The notes under the pieces were generated by a model. It was not told the origin of the DNA, searched no databases, and saw nothing but the letters and a program-made list of their open reading frames with translations. Positions 25,782 to 34,120 of a DNA stretch of 61,147 bases are shown piece by piece. Positions within the stretch are counted from its first letter, which is position 1; each line of letters begins with the position of its first letter. The DNA is from Lacinutrix mariniflava (GTDB lineage Bacteria > Bacteroidota > Bacteroidia > Flavobacteriales > Flavobacteriaceae), in contig NZ_LIQG01000031.1 in assembly GCF_001418015.1 (NCBI RefSeq), positions 1 through 61,147 of the forward strand, read 5' to 3'. The position numbers were made by a program, and so were the translations under genes.

Positions 25782-27146
25782 ATGAATACACCTTTAATAG
25801 CAAAGTACAATGTAGCAGGACCAAGATATACAAGTTATCCTACGGTTCCTTATTGGGATAACGATTCCTTTTCTTTAAAGTTATGGAAAGCATCGCTTAA
25901 AAAAAGTTTTGATGAGAGTAATGCTACAGATGGTGTAAGTTTATATATTCATCTTCCATTTTGCGAGAGCATGTGCACCTTTTGTGGTTGCCATAAACGC
26001 ATAACCAAAAACCATGAAATAGAAGTTCCATATATAGAATCTTTAATCCAAGAATTTAAACTTTACAGAACGTTTTTAGGAAAAATGCCTAACGTTAAAG
26101 AGTTGCACATTGGAGGCGGAACACCAACGTTCTTTAAACCTGAAAACATAAAAACGTTATTAAATTCGTTAAATTCCATTGGGAAATTTAGTGAGGATTG
26201 CGAGTTAAGTTTCGAAGGACACCCGAATAACACAACCGAAGAACATTTAAAAATGTTTTCAGACTATAATTTTAAACGTGTAAGTTATGGTGTTCAAGAT
26301 TATAATTTAAAGGTACAAAAAGCTATAAACAGAATTCAACCTTTCGAGAATGTAAAACAAGTTACGGAAGCTTCAAGAGCAGAGGGATTTACATCTGTTG
26401 GACATGATATTATTTTTGGTTTACCGTTTCAAACCGTAGAAGATGTCGAGAATACTATTAATAAAACAATTACCTTAAAACCAGAACGTATTGCATTTTA
26501 CAGTTATGCACATGTGCCATGGATTAAAGGAAACGGACAACGTGGTTATAACGATAAAGATTTGCCTACTGCAACTCAAAAACGTTTACAATACGAAAAA
26601 GGAAAGCAAATGTTACTTGAAGCTGGTTATTTTGAAATAGGAATGGATCATTTTTCATTACCAACAGATTCACTTTACAAGGCACACGAAAACCAAAAAC
26701 TACATCGTAATTTTATGGGATATACTGTAACTAATACTAAAGTAATGATTGGTTTAGGTGCATCTGCAATTAGCGATAGTTGGTATGGTTTTGCGCAAAA
26801 TGATAAAGGTATTGAAAGTTACAAATCGCTTGTTAATCAAGGTATAATACCTGTGTTTAGAGGACATATTTTAAATGAAGAAGATTTAATAATACGCAAA
26901 CACATTCTTAACTTAATGTGTAAGTTCGAAACCTCTTGGGAAACCGAAGCATTAATGTTTAATGAACTTCCAGATGTACTTATTAAGTTAAAAGAACTCG
27001 AGAACGATGGTTTAATAGAAATCCATTCTAGAACAATACGCGTTACAGAAAAAGGTAGACCGTTTGTAAGAAACGTTTGCTTACCATTCGATAGACGTTT
27101 ACAGCGTAACAAACCAGAAACACAAGTCTTTTCTATGACCATTTAA
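25782..27146 (+). CDS. hemN: oxygen-independent coproporphyrinogen III oxidase HemN
   Basis: A 454-residue radical-SAM enzyme that converts coproporphyrinogen III to protoporphyrinogen IX without O2. The 4Fe-4S motif is CESMCTFCGC (about residues 61-70). The SAM-binding GGGTPT follows, and the HemN_C domain is at the end. It allows haem synthesis when oxygen is scarce and so supports the cbb3 oxidase cluster on the other side of its terminator. An FNR-type operator lies at the activator position upstream. Confidence 0.95.
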   Translation: MNTPLIAKYNVAGPRYTSYPTVPYWDNDSFSLKLWKASLKKSFDESNATDGVSLYIHLPFCESMCTFCGCHKRITKNHEIEVPYIESLIQEFKLYRTFLGKMPNVKELHIGGGTPTFFKPENIKTLLNSLNSIGKFSEDCELSFEGHPNNTTEEHLKMFSDYNFKRVSYGVQDYNLKVQKAINRIQPFENVKQVTEASRAEGFTSVGHDIIFGLPFQTVEDVENTINKTITLKPERIAFYSYAHVPWIKGNGQRGYNDKDLPTATQKRLQYEKGKQMLLEAGYFEIGMDHFSLPTDSLYKAHENQKLHRNFMGYTVTNTKVMIGLGASAISDSWYGFAQNDKGIESYKSLVNQGIIPVFRGHILNEEDLIIRKHILNLMCKFETSWETEALMFNELPDVLIKLKELENDGLIEIHSRTIRVTEKGRPFVRNVCLPFDRRLQRNKPETQVFSMTI

Positions 27147-27167
27147 AAGCGCGTAGAAGAATGAAAC

Positions 27168-27202
27168 AAAAAAAGAGAAGCTATAATCGCTTTCCTTTTT
27201 TT
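27168..27202. terminator. terminator between hemN and the convergent cco operon
   Basis: An A-rich/T-rich hairpin, AAAAAAAGAGAAGC against GCTTTCCTTTTTTT (mostly paired, small mismatch), lies in the 88-nt convergent gap. It could act in both directions. Confidence 0.6.
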
Positions 27203-27234
27203 GTTTTAAACGATTTAGTAATTTTTTAAAATTT

Positions 27235-27398
27235 CTAAAGCTCAGTAGAAGTCTCGTCGTTTGAGGTTTCGCTTTTCTTTTTACCGCTTTTAGACATGTT
27301 GTAGACAATAAGAGATAATACAAGGCATACAAGAAGAAAAAACCAATAAAAACAAGTCCCATTGTCCAATTAACTATAAGTATTATTAAACTTTCCAT
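27235..27398 (-). pseudogene. small single-pass membrane protein, frame broken at a homopolymer
   Basis: The ATG at 27398 opens a membrane helix (MESLIILIVNWTMGLVFIGF). The frame then shifts at an A6 run (27337-27342; T6 on the coding strand). One extra base there would give a 54-residue protein with a continuous helix and the tail MSKSGKKKSETSND, ending at 27235. Read as it stands, the frame runs on into a low-quality 99-residue product. The small intact form would be the last gene of the cco operon. Sequencing error and genuine mutation cannot be told apart here. Confidence 0.5.
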
Positions 27399-27426
27399 TA
27401 GTGTTATATTTTTAAATTATTAATTT

Positions 27427-28134
27427 TTAATGACAATTATATTGAGAATCCACCTGTTCCACAGTAACCATATTAGATGGTGATAAATAAGGGATCCCTA
27501 AGCCTAAACCTCTTACAATAAAAAGTAAACCAACAATAACTACAAAGGCTGGAATTAGTTTTAAAACACGTTGTTTAACCGTTTTGGTAAGAAAATTACC
27601 AAGATAAATAGCAGTCGTCATAAGCGGTACAGTTCCTAAACCAAATAAGGCCATATACAAACTACCTTCCCAGTAACTTCCGGTTGCTAAAGCGCCAAAA
27701 ATGGCCATATAAACAAGTCCGCAAGGCAATAAACCATTCAGGTATCCAATAGTAAAAAAAGTACTAGGTTTCTTCTTCTTTAAATTAGCTCCCATTTTAC
27801 TTTTTACTTTACCAACAAGCTTATAAATAGGTTTAGAAAAGTTATATCGGTTAAATAATTTGGTAGGTATTAATATAGTAACAATCATTAAAACACCAAT
27901 ACCAATAGAGAGTTGCTGCTGTAAACCAAATAAATTTAAGCTTTTACCAACAGCACCAAAAATAAGACCTAAAACGCTATACGTTAAAATACGACCAGCA
28001 TGATAGCTTAGTAATTGTAGAATACGTTTGGTTTTGTTTTCACGATCTAAGGGCAATAAAAAGGCAATAGGTCCACACATGCCAACACAGTGAAAACTTC
28101 CTAATAAGCCAAATATAATTGCCGAAATTAACAT
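27427..28134 (-). CDS. TauE/SafE-like membrane protein of the cbb3 assembly cluster
   Basis: About 235 residues with six or seven membrane helices. It begins MLISAIIFGLLGSFHCVGMC, whose conserved GSFHCVGMCGP motif marks the sulfite-exporter-like (CcoI-neighbour, DsbD-like) branch. The start is the ATG at 28134, which overlaps the fixH stop by one base (TAATG); a longer frame from 28203 would run through fixH. Proteins of this branch near cco genes are linked to copper delivery or oxidase maturation; the exact role is not settled. Confidence 0.85.
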   Translation of the reverse strand: MLISAIIFGLLGSFHCVGMCGPIAFLLPLDRENKTKRILQLLSYHAGRILTYSVLGLIFGAVGKSLNLFGLQQQLSIGIGVLMIVTILIPTKLFNRYNFSKPIYKLVGKVKSKMGANLKKKKPSTFFTIGYLNGLLPCGLVYMAIFGALATGSYWEGSLYMALFGLGTVPLMTTAIYLGNFLTKTVKQRVLKLIPAFVVIVGLLFIVRGLGLGIPYLSPSNMVTVEQVDSQYNCH

Positions 28135-28580
28135 TAATACGTTATTTGTTCTTTGTATAAATATGGTGTGCCTTCGTACATAAAATCGATAGTAATGTTC
28201 CAACGACCGCCTAACATCTTATTGTCAGGTATGAGCAAATGTGAAGATGTTAGATTTAACTCAAGGTTAAAATCCAACGTTTCATTAGACGGTCTGTATA
28301 GGAACACTTTTCCTTTAATTTTAGATAGTTCAAGTTCTTTTGGAAACACCAATAACCAACCCTTATCAGTTTTTTTACTTACAAACCTCTCTGTTAAATT
28401 GTTTGTATTCGTTTCGGCATCAATTTCATTTTGATATAGCATTTCTTTAGCATAATAATCCTCAGTAACTAAATCATGACTAAAAGATTCTGTTGTACTC
28501 ATTAGATAAACAAAATATAATATAAAGCACATAAATGCAGCCATAACAACAACTATACTTTTTCCCCAATTCCATTTCAT
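28134..28580 (-). CDS. fixH: FixH-family cbb3 oxidase assembly protein
   Basis: A 148-residue protein with one N-terminal membrane helix (SIVVVMAAFMCFILYFVYLM) and a beta-rich extracytoplasmic domain typical of FixH (ESFSHDLVTEDYYAKEMLYQ, LGGRWNITIDF). FixH/CcoH helps assemble or stabilise the cbb3 oxidase. It is coupled to the TauE/SafE-like gene by a one-base overlap. A structured repeat lies in the gap to ccoG. Confidence 0.9.
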   Translation of the reverse strand: MKWNWGKSIVVVMAAFMCFILYFVYLMSTTESFSHDLVTEDYYAKEMLYQNEIDAETNTNNLTERFVSKKTDKGWLLVFPKELELSKIKGKVFLYRPSNETLDFNLELNLTSSHLLIPDNKMLGGRWNITIDFMYEGTPYLYKEQITY

Positions 28581-28605
28581 AGTACTTATGTTTTAATTAT
28601 TTTTG

Positions 28606-28699
28606 GCGTGACCACAAGGGTCAGGCTGTACGTTTCAATTCCTCGTTCTCCCGATAATTATCGGGATCGCTGTGGGATTTCCACTGCCATCCTTCACGC
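28606..28699 (-). repeat. structured dispersed repeat, copy B (possible small RNA motif)
   Basis: Read on the minus strand, an outer stem GCGTGA/TCACGC encloses a perfect 16-bp palindrome CCCGATAATTATCGGG (28650-28665) and ends with the hairpin GACC-CTTGT-GGTC. The same order of outer stem and 3' hairpin occurs at 19344-19416 with different but still paired bases. It lies within the cco operon, between ccoG and fixH. Confidence 0.55.
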
Positions 28700-28740
28700 G
28701 GGCATTTTTACTAGAGTAAGAACCTCAACATTATATTTGT

Positions 28741-30162
28741 TTACTTGTAACTTCTTGGTCCTAAAAAGGCTGTAGTAGTCGTTTCAATTAATTGGTCTCC
28801 ACTATAAATACCAATTTCTACTCTATCTTTATCGCCTTTTAAAGCACTTGCATTTAACTCTATAAACAATGTACCTTCAGCAAGACCTTGTCCATCAACT
28901 TTAAAACCATCGTGAGAAACCAAATTAACAGTTCCTTTATGCGATAATAGTTTAAAAGAAATATCTTCAATATCATTTACCGTTTTGTTTACTAATTTAA
29001 AGGTGTAAACATTACTAATAATATTATCGGCTTTGTGTTCGTATAACTGCCCTGGTAATCTTAAAATAGTTGCTTCAACATCATTACGTAAAAAAAGCAT
29101 TCCAATAAGTACAGCTATTAAAATCCCTAAAACAGCAGTATAACCTTTTAAACGTGGTGTAAACTTGAATTTTTCTTCTTTCTCAATTTCATCTTCGCTG
29201 GTGTATCTAATAAGTCCTTTTTGTAAGTTTACGCTTTCCATCATGTGGTCGCAAGCATCAATACAAGCAGTACAGTTTACGCATTCTAGTTGCGTTCCAT
29301 TTCTTATATCAATTCCTGTTGGACAAACATTTACACATTGAAAACAATCTATACAATCTCCTTTGCCAGTAGTTGGCCTGTCTTCATTTTTCTTAAACTT
29401 TGCACGACCAGCTTCTTTTTCTCCGCGTTTATGGTCGTAAGCAACAATAATAGATTTATTATCAAGTAATACACCTTGCAACCTTCCGTAAGGACATGCA
29501 ATGATACATACTTGCTCTCTAAACCAAGCGAAAATAAAATAGAAAACACTAGTAAAAATTAATAAAGAAATTAGTGTGCTTATGTTATTTAAAGGTCCTT
29601 CAGAGATGTAACGTATTAATTGATCGCTACCAATTAAGTAGGCTAAAAACACATTGGCTATAATAAAAGAGATGATAAAAAAGATAATCCATTTAAGTAC
29701 TCTCTTTTTTATTTTCTCGGCATTCCAAGGCATTTTATCTAAACGAATCTGCTTGCCTCGGTCGCCATCAATCCAATACTCTATGCGTCTAAAAACCATT
29801 TCAAGGAAAATAGTTTGCGGACAAATCCACCCGCAAAAAATACGTCCAAAAGCAACGGTAAATAAGATGATAAATACCACACCAATAATCATCATTATTA
29901 CAAATAGATGGAAATCTTGTGGCCAAAACGGAAATCCGAAAATATTAAAACGACGTTCTAATACATTAAACATTAAAAACTGATTGCCATTAACTTTAAT
30001 AAATGGAGCAGATAGTAAGAAAGCCAATAAAATGTAGCTTACATATTTTCTATAAGTATACCATTTACCATCCGGCTTCTTAGGAAACACCCAAGCACGC
30101 TTGCCTTCTTTGTTAAGCGTACCTATTGTGTCTCTAAAATTTTCTTGACCTTGTTCTGCCAT
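28741..30162 (-). CDS. ccoG: cytochrome c oxidase accessory protein CcoG
   Basis: A 473-residue membrane ferredoxin-like protein. N-terminal membrane helices carry FGRIFCGWICPQTIFLE and EQVCIIACPYGRLQGV. Two 4Fe-4S ferredoxin motifs follow: CIDCFQCVNVCPTGIDIRNG (about residues 265-284) and CVNCTACIDACDHMME. An Ig-like C-terminal domain (CcoG/FixG_C) ends it. CcoG is reported to reduce Cu2+ to Cu+ for cbb3 assembly. It follows ccoP by 40 nt in the same operon. Confidence 0.95.
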   Translation of the reverse strand: MAEQGQENFRDTIGTLNKEGKRAWVFPKKPDGKWYTYRKYVSYILLAFLLSAPFIKVNGNQFLMFNVLERRFNIFGFPFWPQDFHLFVIMMIIGVVFIILFTVAFGRIFCGWICPQTIFLEMVFRRIEYWIDGDRGKQIRLDKMPWNAEKIKKRVLKWIIFFIISFIIANVFLAYLIGSDQLIRYISEGPLNNISTLISLLIFTSVFYFIFAWFREQVCIIACPYGRLQGVLLDNKSIIVAYDHKRGEKEAGRAKFKKNEDRPTTGKGDCIDCFQCVNVCPTGIDIRNGTQLECVNCTACIDACDHMMESVNLQKGLIRYTSEDEIEKEEKFKFTPRLKGYTAVLGILIAVLIGMLFLRNDVEATILRLPGQLYEHKADNIISNVYTFKLVNKTVNDIEDISFKLLSHKGTVNLVSHDGFKVDGQGLAEGTLFIELNASALKGDKDRVEIGIYSGDQLIETTTTAFLGPRSYK

Positions 30163-30180
30163 TTCAATGTTGTTTTTTGC

Positions 30181-30194
30181 TTCCGCGAAAGCGC
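30181..30194. repeat. short palindromic element between ccoG and ccoP
   Basis: TTCCGCGAAAGCGC, almost the same as TTTCCGCGAAAGCGAT at 34318 and the reverse complement of the element at 14791. It fills most of the ccoP-ccoG gap. Confidence 0.5.
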
Positions 30195-30202
30195 ACTATA
30201 AA

Positions 30203-31165
30203 TTATTTAATTATAGTATTTTCTACTGCTGTAGAATCCGAACTTACTTCTTGTATCGTTTCAGTTGTTTCTGTTGTTTGTTCTGGTGCGTTTGGATCGT
30301 TCCAAATATCACCTTCAGGAGCTTTAGGCTCAGCAGGTGTTGTACCTTGAAATGATAATACATAACTAGCTACTTGCGCCATTTCTGCTGGTTTAAGATC
30401 AGATTTCCAAGAAATCATTCCTTTTCCGGCACGTCCACCTTCAGAAATAGTTCTAAAAACATCTTTAATACCACCACCTAAAATCCAGTGTTTATCTGTT
30501 AGGTTTGGACCAATACCACCACCACCATCTGCTTTATGACAAGCAATGCAGTTAGTTGAAAATATTTTTCCACCAGCTTGTAAATCTGAAGCTTCTGTAA
30601 GTAATTCAACAGAATTTACATCAACTAAGTCTTTAGCAGTTTTTTTCCATTCTGCAATTTCAATCTTAGCTTCGGCTACAGCCATTTCATATTCTTCAGC
30701 TTGAGTATAATCACCTACTATTTCAAAACGTACCCAATACACAACTGCGAAAATAATTGAGATATAGAAAAGGTATTTCCACCAAGGTGGTAAATCGTTA
30801 TCTAGTTCTTTAATACCATCGTAATCATGATCTAAGATAATTTCATGTTCTTCTTCAATGGCTTTAGAACCTAAAGATTTTGTGTAGGCATCTTGTATCC
30901 ATTTAAATTGGTTCTCTTTTCTTAAGGCTTCTTTAGCTAGATAATTTGCTTGTTGCTCTTCACTTAATGTTTTAAATAAAACATATCTTAAGCCTTCAAC
31001 ACAAATCTCAAACGCCATAGCAAATAACATTGCTGTGCCTATAATTGCCCAAAATATGGGTTGGGTAAACATTGCCCATTCGTCTCCAGTGTAGACCCAT
31101 TCCATTAATATTATAGCTAGTATAAAAAAGAATAAGAGTCTTAATAATGATGCTGTACTTCTCAT
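30203..31165 (-). CDS. ccoP: cbb3 oxidase subunit III (CcoP), single-haem form
   Basis: A 320-residue membrane-bound cytochrome c. Two N-terminal helices (RLLFFFILAIILMEWVY, IFWAIIGTAMLFAMAFEI) and a third (PPWWKYLFYISIIFAVVYWV) precede one cytochrome c domain with a single CxxCH (NCIACHKADGGG, about residue 207). Proteobacterial CcoP has two haems, whereas this one has one plus an acidic Pro/Thr/Glu-rich tail. It passes electrons to CcoO/CcoN. It sits 2 nt after ccoQ. Confidence 0.92.
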   Translation of the reverse strand: MRSTASLLRLLFFFILAIILMEWVYTGDEWAMFTQPIFWAIIGTAMLFAMAFEICVEGLRYVLFKTLSEEQQANYLAKEALRKENQFKWIQDAYTKSLGSKAIEEEHEIILDHDYDGIKELDNDLPPWWKYLFYISIIFAVVYWVRFEIVGDYTQAEEYEMAVAEAKIEIAEWKKTAKDLVDVNSVELLTEASDLQAGGKIFSTNCIACHKADGGGGIGPNLTDKHWILGGGIKDVFRTISEGGRAGKGMISWKSDLKPAEMAQVASYVLSFQGTTPAEPKAPEGDIWNDPNAPEQTTETTETIQEVSSDSTAVENTIIK

Positions 31166-31167
31166 AG

Positions 31168-31359
31168 TTACTCGTTATTGGTATTAATAGTATCGTCTTC
31201 TAAAGGTATATTACTAACCTCTGTAATATGCTCTTTTTTGGCAGTAAAAACCCAAAAGAATAAACCTGCGAAAAAGAGGAAGAATATTAAAAGAGATATA
31301 ATTGGATATATTTCTACGCCTTCTATTTGTTCTAAATTACCTTTTATAAATTTTAACAT
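31168..31359 (-). CDS. ccoQ: CcoQ-type small subunit of cbb3 oxidase
   Basis: A 63-residue single-pass protein (VEIYPIISLLIFFLFFAGLF helix, then FWVFTAKKEHI and an acidic tail) in the ccoQ position between ccoNO and ccoP, with gaps of 4 and 2 nt. CcoQ stabilises the oxidase. Sequence conservation in this family is low; position and topology carry the call. Confidence 0.85.
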   Translation of the reverse strand: MLKFIKGNLEQIEGVEIYPIISLLIFFLFFAGLFFWVFTAKKEHITEVSNIPLEDDTINTNNE

Positions 31360-31363
31360 GGCT

Positions 31364-33565
31364 TTAGTTTTTATTTAGGGCAGAGTTGTCTGCATTTTTA
31401 ATTTTTATATCTGTACCTAAACGTTGTAAGTAAGCTATTACCGCAACAACTTCACGATTACGCATTTCTATAAATGCTTCGCCATTTTCCTTAGCATATT
31501 TTTTATCTGCTTCGTAAGTTTTGGCAAAATCTGGATCGTTATATAGGTTTTTTTCAATTTTGGTACCTTGCTTATCCATTGCGTCTTGAGCATTGGCTAT
31601 TTCTTCATCGGTATAAGGCACACCTAAAGTTGCCATAGCTTCCATTTTAGTTTCGGTTAAACCTTTATCAAGTTCATTTTTAATTAACCATTTGTATGAT
31701 GGCATAATAGAACCTTCAGATACACTTTGTGGATCGTAGAAGTGACTTAAATGCCAATTATCACTATATTTTCCACCTATTCGATGTAAATCTGGACCTG
31801 TACGTTTACTTCCCCAAAGGAATGGGTGATCGTAAACATATTCTCCAGCTTTAGAGTATTCTCCATAACGTTCTACCTCGTGTCTAAATGGACGTATCAT
31901 TTGAGTGTGACACCCAACACAACCTTCTCTTATGTAAATATCTCTACCTTCTAATTCTAAAGCTGTATAAGGTTTTACACTAGAAATTACGGGTATGTAA
32001 TCGTCTACCAATAGTGATGGTATAATTTGTACTGCTCCACCAATTAAAATTGCTACTGTAGCGAAGATTGTAAGTTTTACTGGTCTTCTTTCTAACCAAG
32101 TATGGTAACCCTCTTTACTAGTACGTTTTTTAGTTACTTTTTGTAATGGTGCAGATTCTGCTAATTCATCTGTTACTTTGCTACCAGAACGCGCAGTCAT
32201 GATAACATTAAATACACCAATTAAAGCACCTGTAATAAATAAGGTTCCTCCAATAGCACGCATCCAATACATTGGCATAATTTGAGTTACAGTTTCTAAG
32301 AAGTTACCGTAAGTTAATGTACCATCTGGATTAAATTGTTGCCACATAGACCATTGTACAAATCCTGCTACGTATAGCGGTAATGCATATAATATAATAC
32401 CTAAAGTACCAACCCAAAAGTGAACGTTAGCTAATGCTGTAGACCATAGTTTTGTTTTAAATAACTTAGGCACCATCCAATAGATCATACCAAAGGTTAA
32501 GAATCCATTCCATGCTAAAGCACCAACGTGAACGTGTGCAATAATCCAATCTGTAAAATGCGCTACGGCATTAACATTTTTTAATGAAAGCATTGGACCT
32601 TCAAAAGTTGCCATACCATAACCTGTAATGGCTACAACCATAAATTTAAGAACAGGATCAGTACGTACTTTATCCCACGCACCACGTAAGGTTAGTAAAC
32701 CATTTATCATTCCTCCCCAAGAAGGCGCTAATAGCATAATAGAAAAAGCAACACCTAAGTTTTGTGCCCAATCTGGAAGTGCAGTATATAATAAGTGGTG
32801 TGGTCCTGCCCAAATGTAAATAAAGATTAAAGACCAAAAGTGAACAATAGATAATCTATAAGAGTAAACTGGTCTGTTTGCTGCTTTAGGAACAAAATAA
32901 TACATTAATCCTAAAAATGGAGTTGTAAGGAAAAACGCTACCGCATTATGTCCGTACCACCATTGTACTAAGGCATCTTGAACTCCTGCGTAAGCCGAGT
33001 AACTTTTAAAAGCACTAACAGGTAATTCCATACTGTTTACAATATGAAGTACTGCTACTGTAACAAATGTTCCTAAATAGAACCAAATAGCAACATATAA
33101 GTGACGCTGTCTTCTTTTTAAAATTGTACCAATTAAGTTTGCTCCAAAAGCAACCCAAATTAATGCAATAGCAATATCGAAAGGCCACTCTAATTCTGCA
33201 TATTCTTTAGATGTAGAATATCCTAAAGGTAGTGTTATCGCTGCACCAACAATTATGGCTTGCCATCCCCAGAAATTTAGATTACTTAACCAATCTTTCC
33301 ACATACGTGCTTTTAATAAACGTTGTGAAGAGTAGTAAACACCTGCAAAAATGGCGTTACCAACAAAGGCGAAAATTACCGCATTGGTATGTAATGGACG
33401 TAAACGACCAAAACTTAACCAAGAGATGCCATCTGTAAGGTTAGGAAATAGAAACATAAAGGCTAATAGTAAGCCTACACTCATTCCTACAATACCCCAA
33501 AGCAGTGTAGCGATGATAAATTTGCTGACGATCTTATTATCGTAATAAAATTTTTGTAATTCCAT
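31364..33565 (-). CDS. ccoN: fused cbb3 oxidase subunits I and II (CcoNO)
   Basis: A 733-residue fusion of the catalytic subunit CcoN (about residues 1-470, twelve membrane helices, haem-copper His ligands such as [29 protein letters not shown] and [19 protein letters not shown]) with the cytochrome c subunit CcoO (about residues 500-733, [21 protein letters not shown] with one CxxCH). It reduces O2 to water with high affinity. The fusion is common in Bacteroidota. It follows ccoS by 2 nt and is the core of an operon driven from 33803-33845. Confidence 0.96.
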   Translation of the reverse strand: MELQKFYYDNKIVSKFIIATLLWGIVGMSVGLLLAFMFLFPNLTDGISWLSFGRLRPLHTNAVIFAFVGNAIFAGVYYSSQRLLKARMWKDWLSNLNFWGWQAIIVGAAITLPLGYSTSKEYAELEWPFDIAIALIWVAFGANLIGTILKRRQRHLYVAIWFYLGTFVTVAVLHIVNSMELPVSAFKSYSAYAGVQDALVQWWYGHNAVAFFLTTPFLGLMYYFVPKAANRPVYSYRLSIVHFWSLIFIYIWAGPHHLLYTALPDWAQNLGVAFSIMLLAPSWGGMINGLLTLRGAWDKVRTDPVLKFMVVAITGYGMATFEGPMLSLKNVNAVAHFTDWIIAHVHVGALAWNGFLTFGMIYWMVPKLFKTKLWSTALANVHFWVGTLGIILYALPLYVAGFVQWSMWQQFNPDGTLTYGNFLETVTQIMPMYWMRAIGGTLFITGALIGVFNVIMTARSGSKVTDELAESAPLQKVTKKRTSKEGYHTWLERRPVKLTIFATVAILIGGAVQIIPSLLVDDYIPVISSVKPYTALELEGRDIYIREGCVGCHTQMIRPFRHEVERYGEYSKAGEYVYDHPFLWGSKRTGPDLHRIGGKYSDNWHLSHFYDPQSVSEGSIMPSYKWLIKNELDKGLTETKMEAMATLGVPYTDEEIANAQDAMDKQGTKIEKNLYNDPDFAKTYEADKKYAKENGEAFIEMRNREVVAVIAYLQRLGTDIKIKNADNSALNKN

Positions 33566-33567
33566 AG

Positions 33568-33783
33568 TTACTTTAGTTGATCTTTAAATATGATTGGTTT
33601 TTTTGTTGTTTTTATGTTTGGTTTCGTGCTTTTGCTTTTTATAACTTCATCTTCAAAAAGCATACGAACAGATGGCGTATAAGTGTCGTCAAACTGTCCA
33701 CTTTTAACAGAGAAAATGAAAGCTGCAAAAAAAACGAGCGCAACAATAACGCTTATTGCTAATAACATGTATATAATACTCAT
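33568..33783 (-). CDS. ccoS: cbb3 oxidase maturation protein CcoS
   Basis: A 71-residue single-pass protein with [20 protein letters not shown] as its helix, followed by the conserved CcoS stretch [19 protein letters not shown]. CcoS is needed to insert cofactors into the oxidase. It is the first gene of the operon and starts 19 nt after the FNR-linked -7 box. Confidence 0.92.
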   Translation of the reverse strand: MSIIYMLLAISVIVALVFFAAFIFSVKSGQFDDTYTPSVRMLFEDEVIKSKSTKPNIKTTKKPIIFKDQLK

Positions 33784-33802
33784 ACCTACCTGAATTATTT
33801 TG

Positions 33803-33845
33803 TAAAATTACTGTTGTTGGTCCTTTAAAAAGATGACTTTTATCA
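33803..33845 (-). promoter_or_regulatory. FNR-type operator and -7 box of the cco operon
   Basis: On the minus strand, TGATAAAAGTCA (33834-33845) is centred 33 bp upstream of TAATTTTA (33803-33810), a near match to TAnnTTTG. The arrangement is the same as at hemN. The start codon of ccoS is 19 nt beyond. Confidence 0.75.
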
Positions 33846-33877
33846 GTTTTGAAAAAAATGTTAATTTTTTTAAGAAA

Positions 33878-34120
33878 CTATACTAACACGTATAATCCTA
33901 AAATTGAAATTGAACGTTTTATCTCTGCTGTATTATACCCTTTTGGTTGTATAAAATTAGATTTTAATAAGGATTCTACAGACTCATATTTAGTGCGTAA
34001 ATCGTTATATTCTCTAGTTATATAATTACGCTTTAAAGCGCATCCGTTGCATTCTTGACTTAGTGTAGCAGCTTCTAATTGCGCAATTTTATGTGTTAAC
34101 TGTAATGTTTCTTTTATCAT
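33878..34120 (-). CDS. small protein coupled to CcoI
   Basis: An 80-residue protein whose start codon overlaps the ccoI stop (ATGA, 34117-34120). The centre contains CNGC (SQECNGCALKRNYI), a possible metal-binding pair, within a helical, charged sequence. Tight coupling to the copper ATPase suggests a role in copper handling or oxidase assembly, but I know no family with this sequence. Function unknown. Confidence 0.65.
   Translation of the reverse strand: MIKETLQLTHKIAQLEAATLSQECNGCALKRNYITREYNDLRTKYESVESLLKSNFIQPKGYNTAEIKRSISILGLYVLV

Noticed and set aside
27099-27398. A 99-residue protein read straight from the ATG at 27398
   Set aside because: Its second half overlaps the hemN end, is of low quality and arises from a frameshift; the 54-residue reading is far more natural.
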